A stretch of 64,000 nucleotides of DNA from Cryptomeria japonica (lineage: Eukaryota > Streptophyta > Pinopsida > Cupressales > Cupressaceae): the NCBI RefSeq assembly GCF_030272615.1, contig NC_081412.1:97651796-97715795 (forward strand), written 5' to 3'. The notes below the pieces were generated by a model. That model was given only the letters and a program-made list of their open reading frames with translations, was not told the DNA's origin and ran no database searches. Of the stretch, positions 46,560 through 58,701 are shown piece after piece. The position numbers were made by a program, and so were the translations under genes. Each line of letters starts with the position of its first letter. The stretch's first letter is position 1.

Positions 46560-47874
46560 TGTCACAACCCTCCTTTATCACTTTTGGATTTAAAATACAA
46601 ACTCTATTATATTTTTTTGGATAAGCTATTTAAATGATTGAATGAATATTATAAAAGGATATATAATAAAACTCACATACACACATGGAAAATATATATT
46701 TTTTCGTAATTATTTATTTAGTTTTCCTCATCCAATTATGGTACATGTTGTAGGAAGAATAAGAAGCTTCTAGAGGATTCTCCACCACCTTGCATGTAAC
46801 TCCTCCCACTAAGTCTAATCAATTTGCATGAAGTCCAAAAATTGGGAAAGAATCTCTTTTTTTAATTAAAATTATAGATAGTGGAATAGAGGGATTTTTC
46901 TTATAAATGATATGCAAGTTTTCAAAAATGGGAGTTGGTTATTCCATACAGAAATTCTTCTCTCAAGAAATTTTTTTTGTAGTCATATTTCATTTTTGAA
47001 AATAGCTAAGATTGCTTTGGAGGATTTCTTTCAAGTTTGAAGGATCAAGGGAGGCTAATTGAAGGATTCATAGGGGATTCTACATCAATTGGAAGCATCC
47101 AGGTTCTTTTTATTTAGTTTTATTTTATTTTGAATCATGCATCTTATTCTTGTTACAAATTAGATTAGATCAATTTGTTCAAATTCCTTGATGAGAATCA
47201 GATCAATTTGTTTCAGTTTCTTGCTGAGGATTAGATTAGATCAATCTTTATTCATCTCTCTGGTTTTTTGAATAGAAATCTGAATCTCATCCTTTTAATA
47301 GATCTCGCTATAAATAATCCTCTGTGATATTCTCATTTGATTTCATTATCTGGTTATATATATATATTCTCTGTGAAAATTAGTTGAAATGAAAGGATAG
47401 ATTTCACTATGAATAATCTTTTTGTGATATTCTCATTTGATTTCATTATCTGGTTATATAAATTTTCTGTGAAAATTAGTTGAAATGAAAGGACAGATTT
47501 CATTGTGAATAATCCTCTGTGATATTCTCATTTGATTCCATTATCTGGTTATATATTTTCTCTATGAAAATTAGTTAAAAAGAAAGGATAGATTTCACTG
47601 CGATTATTTCCTCTTTGATTATTCTAAATCTCTCTCTGTGATTATTTTAAATCTCTGTGATTATTTTAAATCTCTATGATTATTTCCTCTATGGTTATTC
47701 TAAATCTCTCCTTGTGATTATTTTTGAATCTCCCTGTGAGTTGAACAAAGACCTCTCTGTGAATATCAGTTGAATAAATCCTCTTGTGAATACTGGAAAC
47801 GAATCCTGGAAATAAACAATTTCCCTGTGAAGTCTGGAAATAAACTCCCTCCCTGTGAATGCTGGATAAAGCTC

Positions 47875-47938
<64 letters not shown>

Positions 47939-50211
47939 AATGATAAACTCCTATTTACTGTGATAATTAATAAAAAAAAAACAATTATTTGATCATCTAT
48001 TTTTTTTCTTACTTTCATAAATAAATCTCTTTTGTTTTTTTAAGGAAATATGTATATATATATATATATATATATAAAGTTATTTCGAATGTTAACATAT
48101 ATATTAACACTGAATTATAATTATAAAAAAAAACCGCATTCAATGTCAATATATTTTAATGTTTCGGCACGGTCTTCGAAAAACATCTGAAGACATAATG
48201 GCAGCGTGTAGGGCGGCGGTATTGAAACCATCGGGGGTAGCGGTACCCCCCACTACCCTGTGGTCACTATAAGTCGCCGCAGGGGAGTGGAGGGGACCAC
48301 GAGGCCCCCTCAAGCCTACAGGCCTCCACATGTAGGACCGCAGGGGGTGATGGGACCCGTGGTCCCCACTCCCCCATTTGCAAATAAAACAATAAATTCG
48401 TTATTTATTTTTTTCATTTTGTAAATAGTTTTTTTTTTAATCTTTTAATTTGTAAATTAGAAATTTTTAGTAATTACTTTGGGATTAAAGTTAATTGCTT
48501 AGATTTTTTATTTTTTAATTGTTAAATTTAGAAAATATTAAATTCCTTCCTTAGTATAAATTTTAGGAAAGTTTATAAATATTGGGGATTATTCATGATT
48601 AAAGTATCTTTGGTAAATTTTATATTCATAAATTATAATGGACCAATTCTTTTAACTAGAATCTTTCATTCCATATAAGATCCATTCGGCACTTAGTTGG
48701 CCTTTAACAACTAATTCACATTAATATAATTTGAATCGAATGCCTAAATTAATCACTATTTTTGGATTGCTTAATTATGCACGCAAGTTACACTATTCTT
48801 ATATCATGCAAATTTCTTATAGATTAACTACATTTATTTGACGATATCATGCAAGTACACATGTAATTATTAATATGCAAGTTTTTCATATCCAAGTTAT
48901 ATTTCAAGTTATGGTTTTATTCTACGTAATTCATCAAGTGGTTATTTCAATCAATTAGAAATTATGCTCGTTCAATTAGTAATTGTTTTCAAGCATGATG
49001 TTTTCATAGCTTCTTAGTTAGAAAACTAAATAAAGGAAGATGGAAACCTAAACCTAGTAGCATTGGGTATATACGGTGCCTCTGGGTCACACGTACGGGT
49101 AATGCCGTCGTGTTGAACTAATGTACTTAACACCTAATAAAGCTACATCAATGATGTCTGTGGCATCATCCCTATAAATTGTCGGGGAGTAATAAGGGTC
49201 ACTTGGAAGTTAAAATCCAAGGGGCGGGTAATCCCCCTTGGATCAATAATCTAATAAGATAATTTTTAAATGATTTTTCATCCTTTGAGAGAAACCATAG
49301 TAAACCCCCTTTAGGGTTGGTTAAGTAAAACGCTTTTATGAAATTGTTTCTTTATTTTGAAGAGATATTAGTGATTGACTATTTGGCCAAGGGTGATGCT
49401 CATGATAGGTGTTAGGATGTAGTTGTTAGGCCACAAACAATAGGCCATCTTGAGCCTTTGTTTAAGTGCTACCATCGTGGGTAGCAACCGCAGAGAAACT
49501 CTCTGGGACATTGACCCTAGAAAGGGTTGCATACCCACTAATCAGTTTACATCAAACCATAGATTAGAAAATAGAACTACATACTTTACGCCTTGATCCT
49601 GTGCTGAAGTGGGTATGTAAGCAGTCTTGGGACAGAGTCATCCCTCATACTCAGGCATTCGTGGGTGGGGTCTAGGCTTGGTAAAGGAAGGATTGAGTAA
49701 GAATCCTATTTTGAAATATAATGATAATTAAATTGGAAAAAGTAATTCAATGCATACTCGGAAGGAATCCTGTATGGATTTGCTTGACTTCCCAAGGCTT
49801 TAAGCCAAATTTTGAGGTGGAATTCAAGCTTGTATTATGTTATTTAATTACTCCTAAGAATGGTGACCTCGGTGCACTTTTGTTAGAAGAGTGTAGTACT
49901 TAGTGAGTGGCTCAAGGCCCAAATGGTCCTAATGAGTCTAAGTCTCTGGCCAAAGCACCTCCTATCTCGATTGGATAGATGCCTACCTCATATGGGTAGA
50001 TGCCTATCCTGTATTGGATAGATGAAATCTTATGTCCCATATGGACAAATGCCTAACCCGTATGGTTAGATTCTCATCCCAGATGGATGAATGCCTAATC
50101 CAAATGGATGGATGCCTAGAGTATGCAATTGAATAAAACATAATGATTAAATTAAACACAAAAAAAAAAGAATACTCAATTTTGTTGAGTTAATTATGGT
50201 GGGTTACTACA
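46560..50211 (+). mobile_element. 5' LTR of the chromovirus, 3652 bp
   Basis: It runs from TGTCACAACCCTCC to GGTGGGTTACTACA. It contains a CT microsatellite (about 47876-47937), a TA run (48052-48077), a GC-rich patch (about 48188-48375), and a cluster near 49970-50120 of words like GGATAGATGCCTA. A block from about 47270 to 47580 repeats TGTGATATTCTCATTTGATT with TTATCTGGTTATATA at roughly 100-bp spacing. Confidence 0.95.
47876..47937. repeat. CT microsatellite in the 5' LTR
   Basis: About 29 CT units. The matching place in the 3' LTR (near 56355) has only a few units (CTCTCTCTCTGTCTG). Confidence 0.95.
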
Positions 50212-50213
50212 TG

Positions 50214-50231
50214 TGGTATCAGAGCTAGGTT
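50214..50231 (+). other. Primer binding site, initiator tRNA-Met
   Basis: TGGTATCAGAGCTAGGTT starts two bases after the LTR. It matches the plant tRNA-iMet complement TGGTATCAGAGCCAGGTT with one mismatch over 18 nt. Confidence 0.9.
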
Positions 50232-50359
50232 CAAATCTAGGCCTTGTGCTCACTTCAATTTATTCAACTAAGGGAATGTTTTGCAATGGTATAAATTAAA
50301 TTTTAAAATCCTAAATCAAGAACTAACTACATAATTTAACTTTCAGGTAAAAACCTAGA

Positions 50360-51640
50360 ATGGCAAGAGGAAGAGGAAGAGGAAGAGGGAGGGGTAATGG
50401 AAGACATACTAGGAGTCAAAGGGAAGAAGACCATGAGGAGAAACATGAGGAAAACCATGAGGAAGATCATGAAGAGGATCGACACAACCCAGGAAATAAC
50501 GAAGATGGGGTCCAAGCTATAATTGACCTTCTAACCGAGCAAAGAGATAAAATCAACTTCCTGGAACAATCAATGCAGGACCTTAGGGAAAGGCAGAATG
50601 ACTTTGAAAATAGAAGTGGTACCGAAAATGGAAACCCTGGTAGCAATCAAGGGAATGTGATGGGTAATAGAAAGGAACATAACATATTGGAACTCTCCAA
50701 GGACTTAAAGAAAATCACCCCTCCTAAGTTCGATGGGAGGCAAATTGGTGAAGGAGTTGAGAATTGGCTAAATGAAATGGAAAAGTATTTTGAGCTAAGG
50801 GATTTTAGCAAAACAACCAAGGCTTTATGGGGTTTCTATCAACTTACAGGGGAGGCAACCAGTTGGTGGACCAACACCAAGGAACAAAATGGGTATAGCA
50901 GGGATACGGTCACATGGGATCAATTTGTTCACCACTTCCGAGATAGGTGGCTCCCTCAATTGTTCTTTAATGAGAAGGTGACAGAATTCCATAATCTACG
51001 TCAAGGGCCCCTATCCGTTCAACAATATTGGGATAAGTTCACCAAATTGCTTAAGTATGTACCTATGTACCAGAAAGATGAAGAAGGCCAAGCAAGGAAG
51101 TTCATTTTGGGGTTAAATACCAACATAGGGGCAGAAGTTAACATGCATGGACCCAAAAACATGAACGAAGTACTTGAGAAGTCCCTAAGGCAACAGAGGA
51201 AGATTCAAACACTAGCAGGGCGGAACTATAATGGGAACCACTCATTTAAGAGGAAACAAGAATTCAATGGAAACACTAATTTCAACAAGGGTCAGAGGAA
51301 TAATTCTTCTAAAAGAAGACCACCTCCTAATCAATATCAGGGGAATGGAAATAATAATAATAATAATAGGGGCAATAATAACAGAGGCAACTATAATAGG
51401 AATGACCAGTAGAACAGGATAACTTATCCACCCAGGGCCAATGAAACAAGGAATGATCCCCCTAGAAATCAAGGTAGGAGGGGTCCTCTAGGTGGATGCT
51501 TCATGTGTGGGGGAAACCATTTTGCTAGAGAGTGCCCCAGGATGCAAGGATAGATTAGGGCCAATCAACCCCAACAAGGGCCCCAACAAAGGATTCATGT
51601 AGCAGTTAGGAACCGAAGAGGAAGATACCAGAATGTTCTC
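50360..51640 (+). pseudogene. gag: Chromovirus gag with zinc knuckle, two stops
   Basis: ATG at 50360 opens MARGRGRGRGRGNGRHTRSQ, basic and glycine-rich, followed by an acidic EEDHEEKHEENHEEDHEED stretch. The Gag core spans about residues 110-300 (VENWLNEMEKYFELRDFSKT, FVHHFRDRWLPQLFFNEKV, FILGLNTNIGAEV). An Asn/Arg/Gly-rich stretch precedes a TAG at 51410. The same frame continues to the CCHC knuckle CFMCGGNHFARECPRMQG, then a TAG at 51551. Gag binds and packages element RNA. Confidence 0.92.
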
Positions 51641-52154
51641 ATGGAAACTACAGGTACACTATTTGAACAACCACTATCAACTCTAATTGACACTGGGTCA
51701 TCTGAATGTTTCATCTCACCTGAATTAGTAAGAAAATATGCATTAAAAGTTAATCAAATGGAGTCATCATGGACGGTTCAATATGGGGATAACGCAACTA
51801 GGGAAGTAACTAAGTGTTTGCCGAGGGCAAGGGTACAATTTCCTGAGTTTGAAACAAGGGTAGATCTCTATGTGGCACCCCTAGGATTATATGATGTAAT
51901 TATTGGAATGAGTTGGTTAACAGACCATCAAGCTTATGTCGATTGCTATAACAAAGTTTTTGAATGTTTGGATGATGGGGGGAAAGGGTCAAAATCCAAG
52001 GAAAGTTTAAACCCATTAATATAGAAACCATATCAGCCATGCAATTAAAGAAGGAAAGAAGAAGAGGAGGCCAAATCTATATGGTTGAAATTGATGAAGG
52101 AAAAGAGGAAAATGCACCAACCTTTGAAAATGCCCCTTTCTTAAAAGAATTTTA
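51641..52154 (+). pseudogene. pro: Chromovirus aspartic protease region, frameshifted
   Basis: The active-site motif STLIDTGSSECFISPELV is intact, and LYVAPLGLYDVIIGMSWLTD and HQAYVDCYNKVFE follow as in Gypsy proteases. A frameshift falls at a G/A-rich run near 51975-51990, after which coding resumes in another frame as GGQIYMVEIDEG. That frame meets a TAG at 52153 in [15 protein letters not shown], where the family normally has Gln. Confidence 0.88.
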
Positions 52155-53080
52155 GGATGTTTTTCTAGAAGAATTACTCGGCTTACCCCCTAAGAGGAAG
52201 TTTGACTTTTCTATCGAAGTACTACCAGGAGATGAACCAGTATCAAGGGCACCTTATCGAATGAACACAACTGAATTACAAGAGCTCAAAATGCAATTAG
52301 AGGAACTCCTAGCTAAGGGATTAATAAGGCCCAGTGTATCACCATGGGGAGCACCAGTTTTGTTTGTTAAGAAGGAGGATGGAACCTTAAGGCTATGCAT
52401 CGACTATAGGATGTTGAACAAGGTCACAATAAAGAATAGGTATCCCTTACCTCGCATAGAGGATCTTTTTGACCAAATGAAAGGAGCAACAGTTTTCTCA
52501 AAGATAGACCTCCGGTCAGGGTACCATCAACTCAGAATTAAGGAGGAAGACATTCCGAAAATAGCCTTCAGGACTAGATATGGACATTATGAATTCACCG
52601 TAGTTCCTTTTGGTGTAACCAACACCCCAGCTGCATTTATGAACCTAATGAATAGTGTACTACATGACTAATTGGATAAATTTGTTTTGGTATTTCTGCA
52701 TGACATATTGATTTACTCTAGAAATGAGGAGGAACATTTAGTGCACCTACAAATTGTTTTGGAAAGGTTGAGAGAACATAATTTATATGGGAAATTGTCC
52801 AAATGTGCCTTCTTTGAGGAAAAGATTCACTACCTTGGGCATATAATATCAAAGGAAGGAATAGCAGTTGATCTAGATAAAATAAAGGCAATAGTAGAAT
52901 GGCCAATCCCTAAAAATGTTTCAGAAGTAAGAAGCTCTATGGGGCTAGAAGGTTACTATAGGAGGTTTGTGGAAGGATTTTCTAAGATAGCAAACCCCAT
53001 CACCTCATTACAAAGGAAGGGTAAAAGATTTGTGTGGACAGAACAAAGTGATAAGGCATTCCAAATTTTGAAAGGGAAAC
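52155..53080 (+). pseudogene. RT: Chromovirus reverse transcriptase, catalytic Asp replaced by His
   Basis: Motifs: [40 protein letters not shown] and [35 protein letters not shown] (first Asp), [18 protein letters not shown], a TAA at 52669, then FVLVFLHDILIYSRNEEEHL. The family has F-I-D-D-I-L at the centre, so the first Asp of the pair is His (CAT at 52699-52701). The stop sits where LHDYLDK would be expected. HYLGHIISKEGIAVDLDKIK and the RT connection follow. Neither full-length translation nor polymerase activity is expected. Confidence 0.93.
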
Positions 53081-53520
53081 TAACTTCAACACCCATTCTA
53101 AAGGTACCAGATCTGAATGGACACTTCACAGTCGTAACTGATGCTTATATTGAAGGGTTAGGAGGAGTACTTGTCCAAGATGAAGGGGTAGTAGCTTACG
53201 AATCCATAAAGCTAAAGACTCATGAAGTCAATTATGCACCCCATGACTTAGAGTTGGCAACGATTGTGCATGCCCTGCAAAAATGGAGACACTTCTTGCT
53301 AGGGAAGCCCTTTGAATTAAAGTCAGATAACCAAGGACTAAAGTACATCTTTACCCAACCCCACTTAAATGCCAGACAAAGAAGGTGGTTAGAGTTTCTA
53401 AGTGAATATGATTTTGAAATTGAATATATTAAGGGGAAGGAAAATAGGGTGGCAGATGCCTTAAGTAGGAGGAGACACTTGATGACTATAGCAACATTCA
53501 AAACTTCTTTCAAAAGGCAA
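53081..53520 (+). pseudogene. RNH: Chromovirus RNase H
   Basis: FTVVTDAYIEGLGGVLVQDE (Asp), HDLELATIVHALQKWRHFL (Glu), FELKSDNQGLKYIF (Asp) and KENRVADALSRRRH (Asp) retain all four acidic positions. The tract lies in the open stretch 52672-54366, shared with integrase. It is labelled broken because the polyprotein around it is interrupted, not because the domain is damaged. Confidence 0.9.
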
Positions 53521-54600
53521 GTAATGGATGAACAAGGACATGACCCATGGTATGAGCAAGTCAAATTGACTTTAGAATACGATCCAACCAATCCTAAGAT
53601 CAAAGGGTATACATTAGATGAGGATGGTTTGCTCAGATACAATAATAGAATCTATATTCCTAATTCAGGAAACTTAAGGGAAGTAGTCTTGTCGAAGGCT
53701 CACAATGCCCCTTATTCAGGGCACCCAGGAGATAACAAACTTTATGCAGATCTAAAGAAGTTATACTTTTGGCAAGGGATGAAGAATGACATTGTCAAGT
53801 ATGTGGCTAAATGTTTGGAGTGTCAAAGAGTAAAGGCAGAACATAGACATCCAGCTAGATTGTTGCAATTGCACGATGTACCTCAACACAAGTGGCAAGT
53901 TATTAGCATGGATTTTGTACAAGGGTTACCCATGTCACCTTCTAGGCATGATGCAATAATGGTGGTAATTGACAAACTCACTAACGTGGCACACTTTATA
54001 CCAGGGAATCTGATGGATGATGTACCTACCTTGGCTAGGCGCTTTGTTAAGGAAATATTTAGGTTGCATGGAATCCCAAAGAAAATCATATCAGATAGAG
54101 ATGCTAGATTCACTTCAAGGTTTTGGACCACTCTTCAATCAGCTCTAGGAACTCAACTAAATTTTAGCGCCGCATTCCATCCTGAGACTGACGATCAGAT
54201 AGAAAGGACAAATCAGATTATGGAAGACCTACTTCACATGTATTGCATGGATCAACAGAGGAAATGGGAAGAGTACCTACCTCTAGTAGAGTTTGCTTAC
54301 AATAATACATATCAAACATCTTTGGGAATGGCACCTTTCGAAGCTTTGTATGGTAGACCATGTTGAACACCTTTGAGTTGGGATAGTCTTGAAGATAGAG
54401 TAATTGTTGGACTAGATATGTTGAAGGAGATGGAAAGGAAAACTAGTGAAATTAGGCAAAGATTGAAGGAAGCCTCAGATTTGCAGAAAAGTTATGCAGA
54501 CAAAAACAGAACACCAAGGGAGTTTTAGGTAGGAGAGAAAGTCTTCCTAAGGGTTAGGCCACACAAGTGTTCCATAAGATTTGGGACAAAGACTAAGCTT
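53521..54600 (+). pseudogene. INT: Chromovirus integrase, catalytic triad intact, two stops
   Basis: The HHCC zinc-binding region runs from AHNAPYSGHPGDNKLYADLK to AKCLECQRVKAEH. The catalytic core has VISMDFVQGLPMSP (Asp), KKIISDRDARFTSRFW (Asp) and PETDDQIERTNQIMEDLL (Glu), so the triad is complete. EFAYNNTYQTSLGMAPFEAL and YGRPC precede a TGA at 54364, a likely CGA to TGA change in RPCRTPL. A TAG at 54526 interrupts [13 protein letters not shown], where Gln is usual. The frame is continuous across both stops. Confidence 0.92.
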
Positions 54601-54945
54601 GCACCCCGTTATGTTGGACCCTTTGAAATATTGGGAAGGTTTAATCCAGTTGCATATCGGTTGGCCTTACCTCCCCAGTTGAGCCGAATCCATGATGTCT
54701 TCCATGTATCTCTTCTAAAAAAATATGTATCTGATGAGAAACACATTTTGAATTGGGATGCTTTACAAGTCCAAGAAATGGGAGGAATAATGCTAGAGCC
54801 ATTCAGAATCTTGGAGAGGTGCCAGTGCCAGTTGCACAACAGAGAGGTTGATTAGTGCAAAGTGCAATGGGACTAGTATGATGAAAAGAATGCCACGTGG
54901 GAAGATACTAAGGAGATGCAGCAGTTGTTTCCTTCTTTGTTTTAA
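54601..54945 (+). pseudogene. Chromovirus integrase C-terminus with chromodomain
   Basis: [20 protein letters not shown] and [20 protein letters not shown] form the GPF/Y-type C-terminal module. [22 protein letters not shown] (54853), CKVQWD, TAG (54874) and YDEKNATWEDTKEMQQLFPS-LF match the chromodomain of chromoviruses, ending at TAA 54943. Chromodomains steer integration to marked chromatin. Both internal TAG codons stand where Gln codons are plausible. Confidence 0.88.
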
Positions 54946-55000
54946 TCATGAACTATAGACTCTTTTGGATGCATTCAATAAGTGCATCGGGACGATGCAC

Positions 55001-55017
55001 AAATTAGGGGGGGAGGA
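55001..55017 (+). other. Polypurine tract of the chromovirus
   Basis: AAATTAGGGGGGGAGGA directly precedes the TG of the 3' LTR at 55018. Confidence 0.9.
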
Positions 55018-55811
55018 TGTCACAACCCTCCTTTATCACTTTTGGATTTAAAATACAAACTCTATTATATTTTTCTGGATAAGCTATTTAAATGATTGAA
55101 TGAATATTATAAAAGGATAAATAATAAAACTCACATACACACATGGAAAATATATATTTTTTCTTAATTATTTATTTAGTTTTCCTCATCCAATTATGGC
55201 ACATGTTGTAGGAAGAATAAGAAGCTTCTAGAAGATTCTCCACCACCTTGCATGTAACTCCTCCCACTAAGTCTAATCAATTTGCATGAAGTCTAAAAAT
55301 TGGGAGAGAACCTCTTTCATTAATTAAAATTATAGATAGTGGAATAGAGGGATTTTTCTTATAAATGATATGCAAGTTTTCAAAAATGTGAGTTGGTTAT
55401 TCCATAAAGAAATTCTTCTCTCACAAAAATTTTTTAGTAGTCATATTTAATTTTTGAAAATAGCTAAGATTGCTTTGGAGGATTTCTTTCAAGTTTGAAG
55501 GATCAAGGGAGGCTAATTGAAGGATTCATAGGGGATTCTACATCAATTGCAAGCATCTAGGTTCTTTTTATTTAGTTTTATTTTATTTTGAATAATGCAT
55601 CTTATTCTTGTTGCGAATTAGATTAGATCAATTTGTTCAAATTCCTTGATGAGAATCAGATCAATTTGTTTCAATTTTTTGCTGAGGATTAGATTAGATC
55701 AATCTTTATTCACCTCTCTGGTTTTTCGAATAGAAATATGAATCTCATCCTTTTAATAGATCTCGCTATGAATAATCCTCTATGATATTCTCATTTGATT
55801 TCATTATCTGG

Positions 55812-55869
<58 letters not shown>

Positions 55870-56493
55870 TCTCTATGAAAATTAGTTGAAATGAAAGGAT
55901 AGATTTCGCTGTGAATAATCTTCTGTGATATTCTCATTTGATTTAATTATCTGGTTATATAAATTTTCTATGAGAATTAGTTGAAATGAAAGGATAGATT
56001 TCGCTGTGAATAATCCTCTGTGATATTCTCATTTGATTCCATTATCTGGTTATATATTTTCTCTGTGAAAATTAGTTAAAAAGAAAGGATAGATTTCACT
56101 ACGATTATTTCCTCTTTGATTATTCTAAATCTCTCTCTGTGATTATTTTAAATCTCTGTGATTATTTCCTCTATGGTTATTCTAAATCTCTCCCTGTGAT
56201 TATTTTTAATCTCCCTGTGAGTTGAACAAAGACCTCTCTGTGAATATCAGTTGAATAAATCCTGCTGTGAATACTGGAAACGAATACTGGAAATAAACAA
56301 TTTCCCTGTGAAGTCTGGAAATAAACTCCCTCCATGTGAATGCTGGATAAAGCTCCCTCTCTCTCTCTGTCTGTAAATGATAAACTCCTATTTACTATGA
56401 TAATCAATAAAAAAAAAAACAATTATTTGATCATCTATTTTTGTTCTTACTTTCATAAATAAATCTCTTTTGTTTTTTTAAGGAAATATGAAA

Positions 56494-56566
<73 letters not shown>

Positions 56567-58701
56567 AAGTTATTTTGAATGTTAACATATATATTAACGC
56601 CGCATTATAATTAAAAAAAAAAATTGCATTCAATGTCAATATATTTTAATGTTTCGGCACGGTCTTCGAAAAATGTTTGAAGACATAATGGCAGTGTGCA
56701 GGGTGACGGTATTGAAACCGCCAGGGGTAGTGGTACCCCCCACTACCCTGCGGTCACTATAAGTGGCCGCAGGGGAGTGGAGGGGACCACGAGGCCCCCT
56801 CAACCCTGCGGGCCTGCACATGTAGGACCACAGGGGGGTGATGGGACCCGTGGTCCCCACTCCCCCATTTGCAAATAAAACAATAAATTCGTTATTTATT
56901 TTTTTCATTTTTTAAATAGTTTTTTTTTAATCTTTTAATTTGTAAATTAGAAATTTTTAGTAATTACTTTGGGATTAAAGTTAATTGCTTAGATTTTTTA
57001 TTTTTTAATTGTTAAATTTAGAAAATATTAAATTCCTTCCTTAGTATAAATTTTAGGAAAGTTTATAAATATTGGGGATTATTCATGATTAAAGTATCTT
57101 TGGTAAATTTTATATTCGTAAATTATAATGGACCAATTATTTTAACTAGAATCATTCATTCCATATAAGATCCATTCGGCACTTAGTTGGCCTTTAACAA
57201 CTAATTCACATTAATATAATTTGAATCGAATGCCTAAATTAATCACTATTTTTGGATTGCTTAATTATGCATGCAAGTTACACTATTCTTATATCATGCA
57301 AATTCATTATAGATTAACTACATTTATTTGACGATATCATGCAAGTACACATGTAATTATTAATATGCAAGTTTTTCGTATCCAAGTTATATTTCAAGTT
57401 ATGGTTTTATTCTACGTAATTCATCAAGCGGTTATTTCAATCAATTAGAAATTATGCTTGTTCAATTAGTAATTGTTTTCAAGCATGATGTTTTCATAGC
57501 TTCTTAGTTAGAAAACTAAATAAAGGAAGATGGAAACCTAAACCTAGTAGCACTTGGTATATACGGTGCCTCTGGGTCACGCTTACGGGTAATGCCATCA
57601 TGTTGAACTACTGCACTTAATGCCTAATAAAGCTACATCAATGACTTCCATGGCATCATCCCTATAAATCGTCAGGGAGTAATAAGGGTCACTTGGAAGT
57701 TAAAATCCAAGGGGTGGGTAATCCCCCTTGGATTGATAATCTAATAAGATAATTTTTAAATGATTTTTCATCCATTGAGAGAAACCATAGTAAACCCCCT
57801 TTAGGGTTGGTTAAGTAAAACGCTTTTATGAAATTGTTTCTTTATTTTGAAGAGATATTAGTGATTGACAATTTGGCCAAGGGTGACGCTCATGATAGGT
57901 GTTAAGAGGTAGTTGTTAGGCCACAAACAATAGGCCATCTTGAGCCTTTGTTTAAGTGCTACCATCGTGGGTAGCAACCACAGAGAAACTATCTGGGACA
58001 TTGACCCTAGAAAGGGTTGTGTACCCACTAATCAGTTTACATCAAACCATAGAATAGAAAATAGAACTACATACTTTATGCCTTGATCCCGTGCCGAAGT
58101 AGGTATGTAGGCAGTCTTGGGGTGGAGTTGTCCCTCATACTCAGGCATTCGTGGGTGGGGTCTAGGCTTGGTAAAGGAAGGATTGAGTAAGAATCCTATT
58201 TTGAAATATAAAGATAATTAAATTGGAAAAAGTAATTCAATGCATACTCGGAAGGAATCTTGTTTAGATTTGCTTGACTTCCCGGGGCTTTAAGCCAAAT
58301 TTCGAGGCAGAATTCAAGCTTGTATTATGTTATTTAATTACTCCTAAGGACGGCGACCTCAGTGCACTTTTGTTAGAAGAGTTTAGTACTTAGTGAGTGG
58401 CTCAGGACCTGAATGGTCCCGATGAGTCTAAGTCTCTAGCTAGAGCACCTCCTATCTTGATTGGATAGATGCCTACCCTGTATGGGTAGATACCTATCCT
58501 GTATTGGATAGATGAAATCTTATGTCCCGTATGGAAAAATGCCTAACCCATATGGTTAGATACTCATCCCAGATGGATGAATGCCTAATCCAAATGGATG
58601 GATGCCCAAAGTATGCAATTGAATAAAACATAATGATTAAATTAAACACACATAAAAAAGAATACTCAATTTTATTGAGTTAATTATGGTGGGTTACTAC
58701 A
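55018..58701 (+). mobile_element. 3' LTR of the chromovirus, 3684 bp
   Basis: It is collinear with the 5' LTR. It differs by scattered substitutions and by microsatellites: a longer TA run at 55815-55870, a CA/TA run at 56493-56567 where the 5' LTR has TA only, and a short CT tract near 56355. The GC-rich patch lies at about 56690-56875. It ends GGTTACTACA, followed by AACAC. Confidence 0.95.
56493..56567. repeat. CA/TA microsatellite in the 3' LTR
   Basis: About 27 CA units followed by TA units. The matching place in the 5' LTR (48052-48077) has only TA units. Confidence 0.95.

Larger units (their letters stand above)
46560..58701 (+). mobile_element. Tekay-like chromovirus (Ty3/Gypsy), full length, nested in a Copia LTR
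   Basis: Both ends are defined: TGTCACAACCC...TTACTACA LTRs and a perfect AACAC target duplication. Order: LTR, tRNA-Met primer site, gag with CCHC knuckle, protease, RT, RNase H, integrase, chromodomain, polypurine tract, LTR. The chromodomain marks a chromovirus. The long LTRs and the integrase C-terminal sequence resemble the Tekay/Del group. The pol frame has eight stops (51410, 51551, 52153, 52669, 54364, 54526, 54853, 54874) and one frameshift near 51980. A rough count over the first 300 bp of the LTRs gives about 3% difference, so it is older than the Tat insertion. Confidence 0.95.

Noticed and set aside
48146-48331. Minus-strand 61-aa frame in the chromovirus 5' LTR, with a similar 90-aa frame at 56636-56908
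   Set aside because: Both are in the LTR GC patch and differ by stops between copies, so composition explains them.
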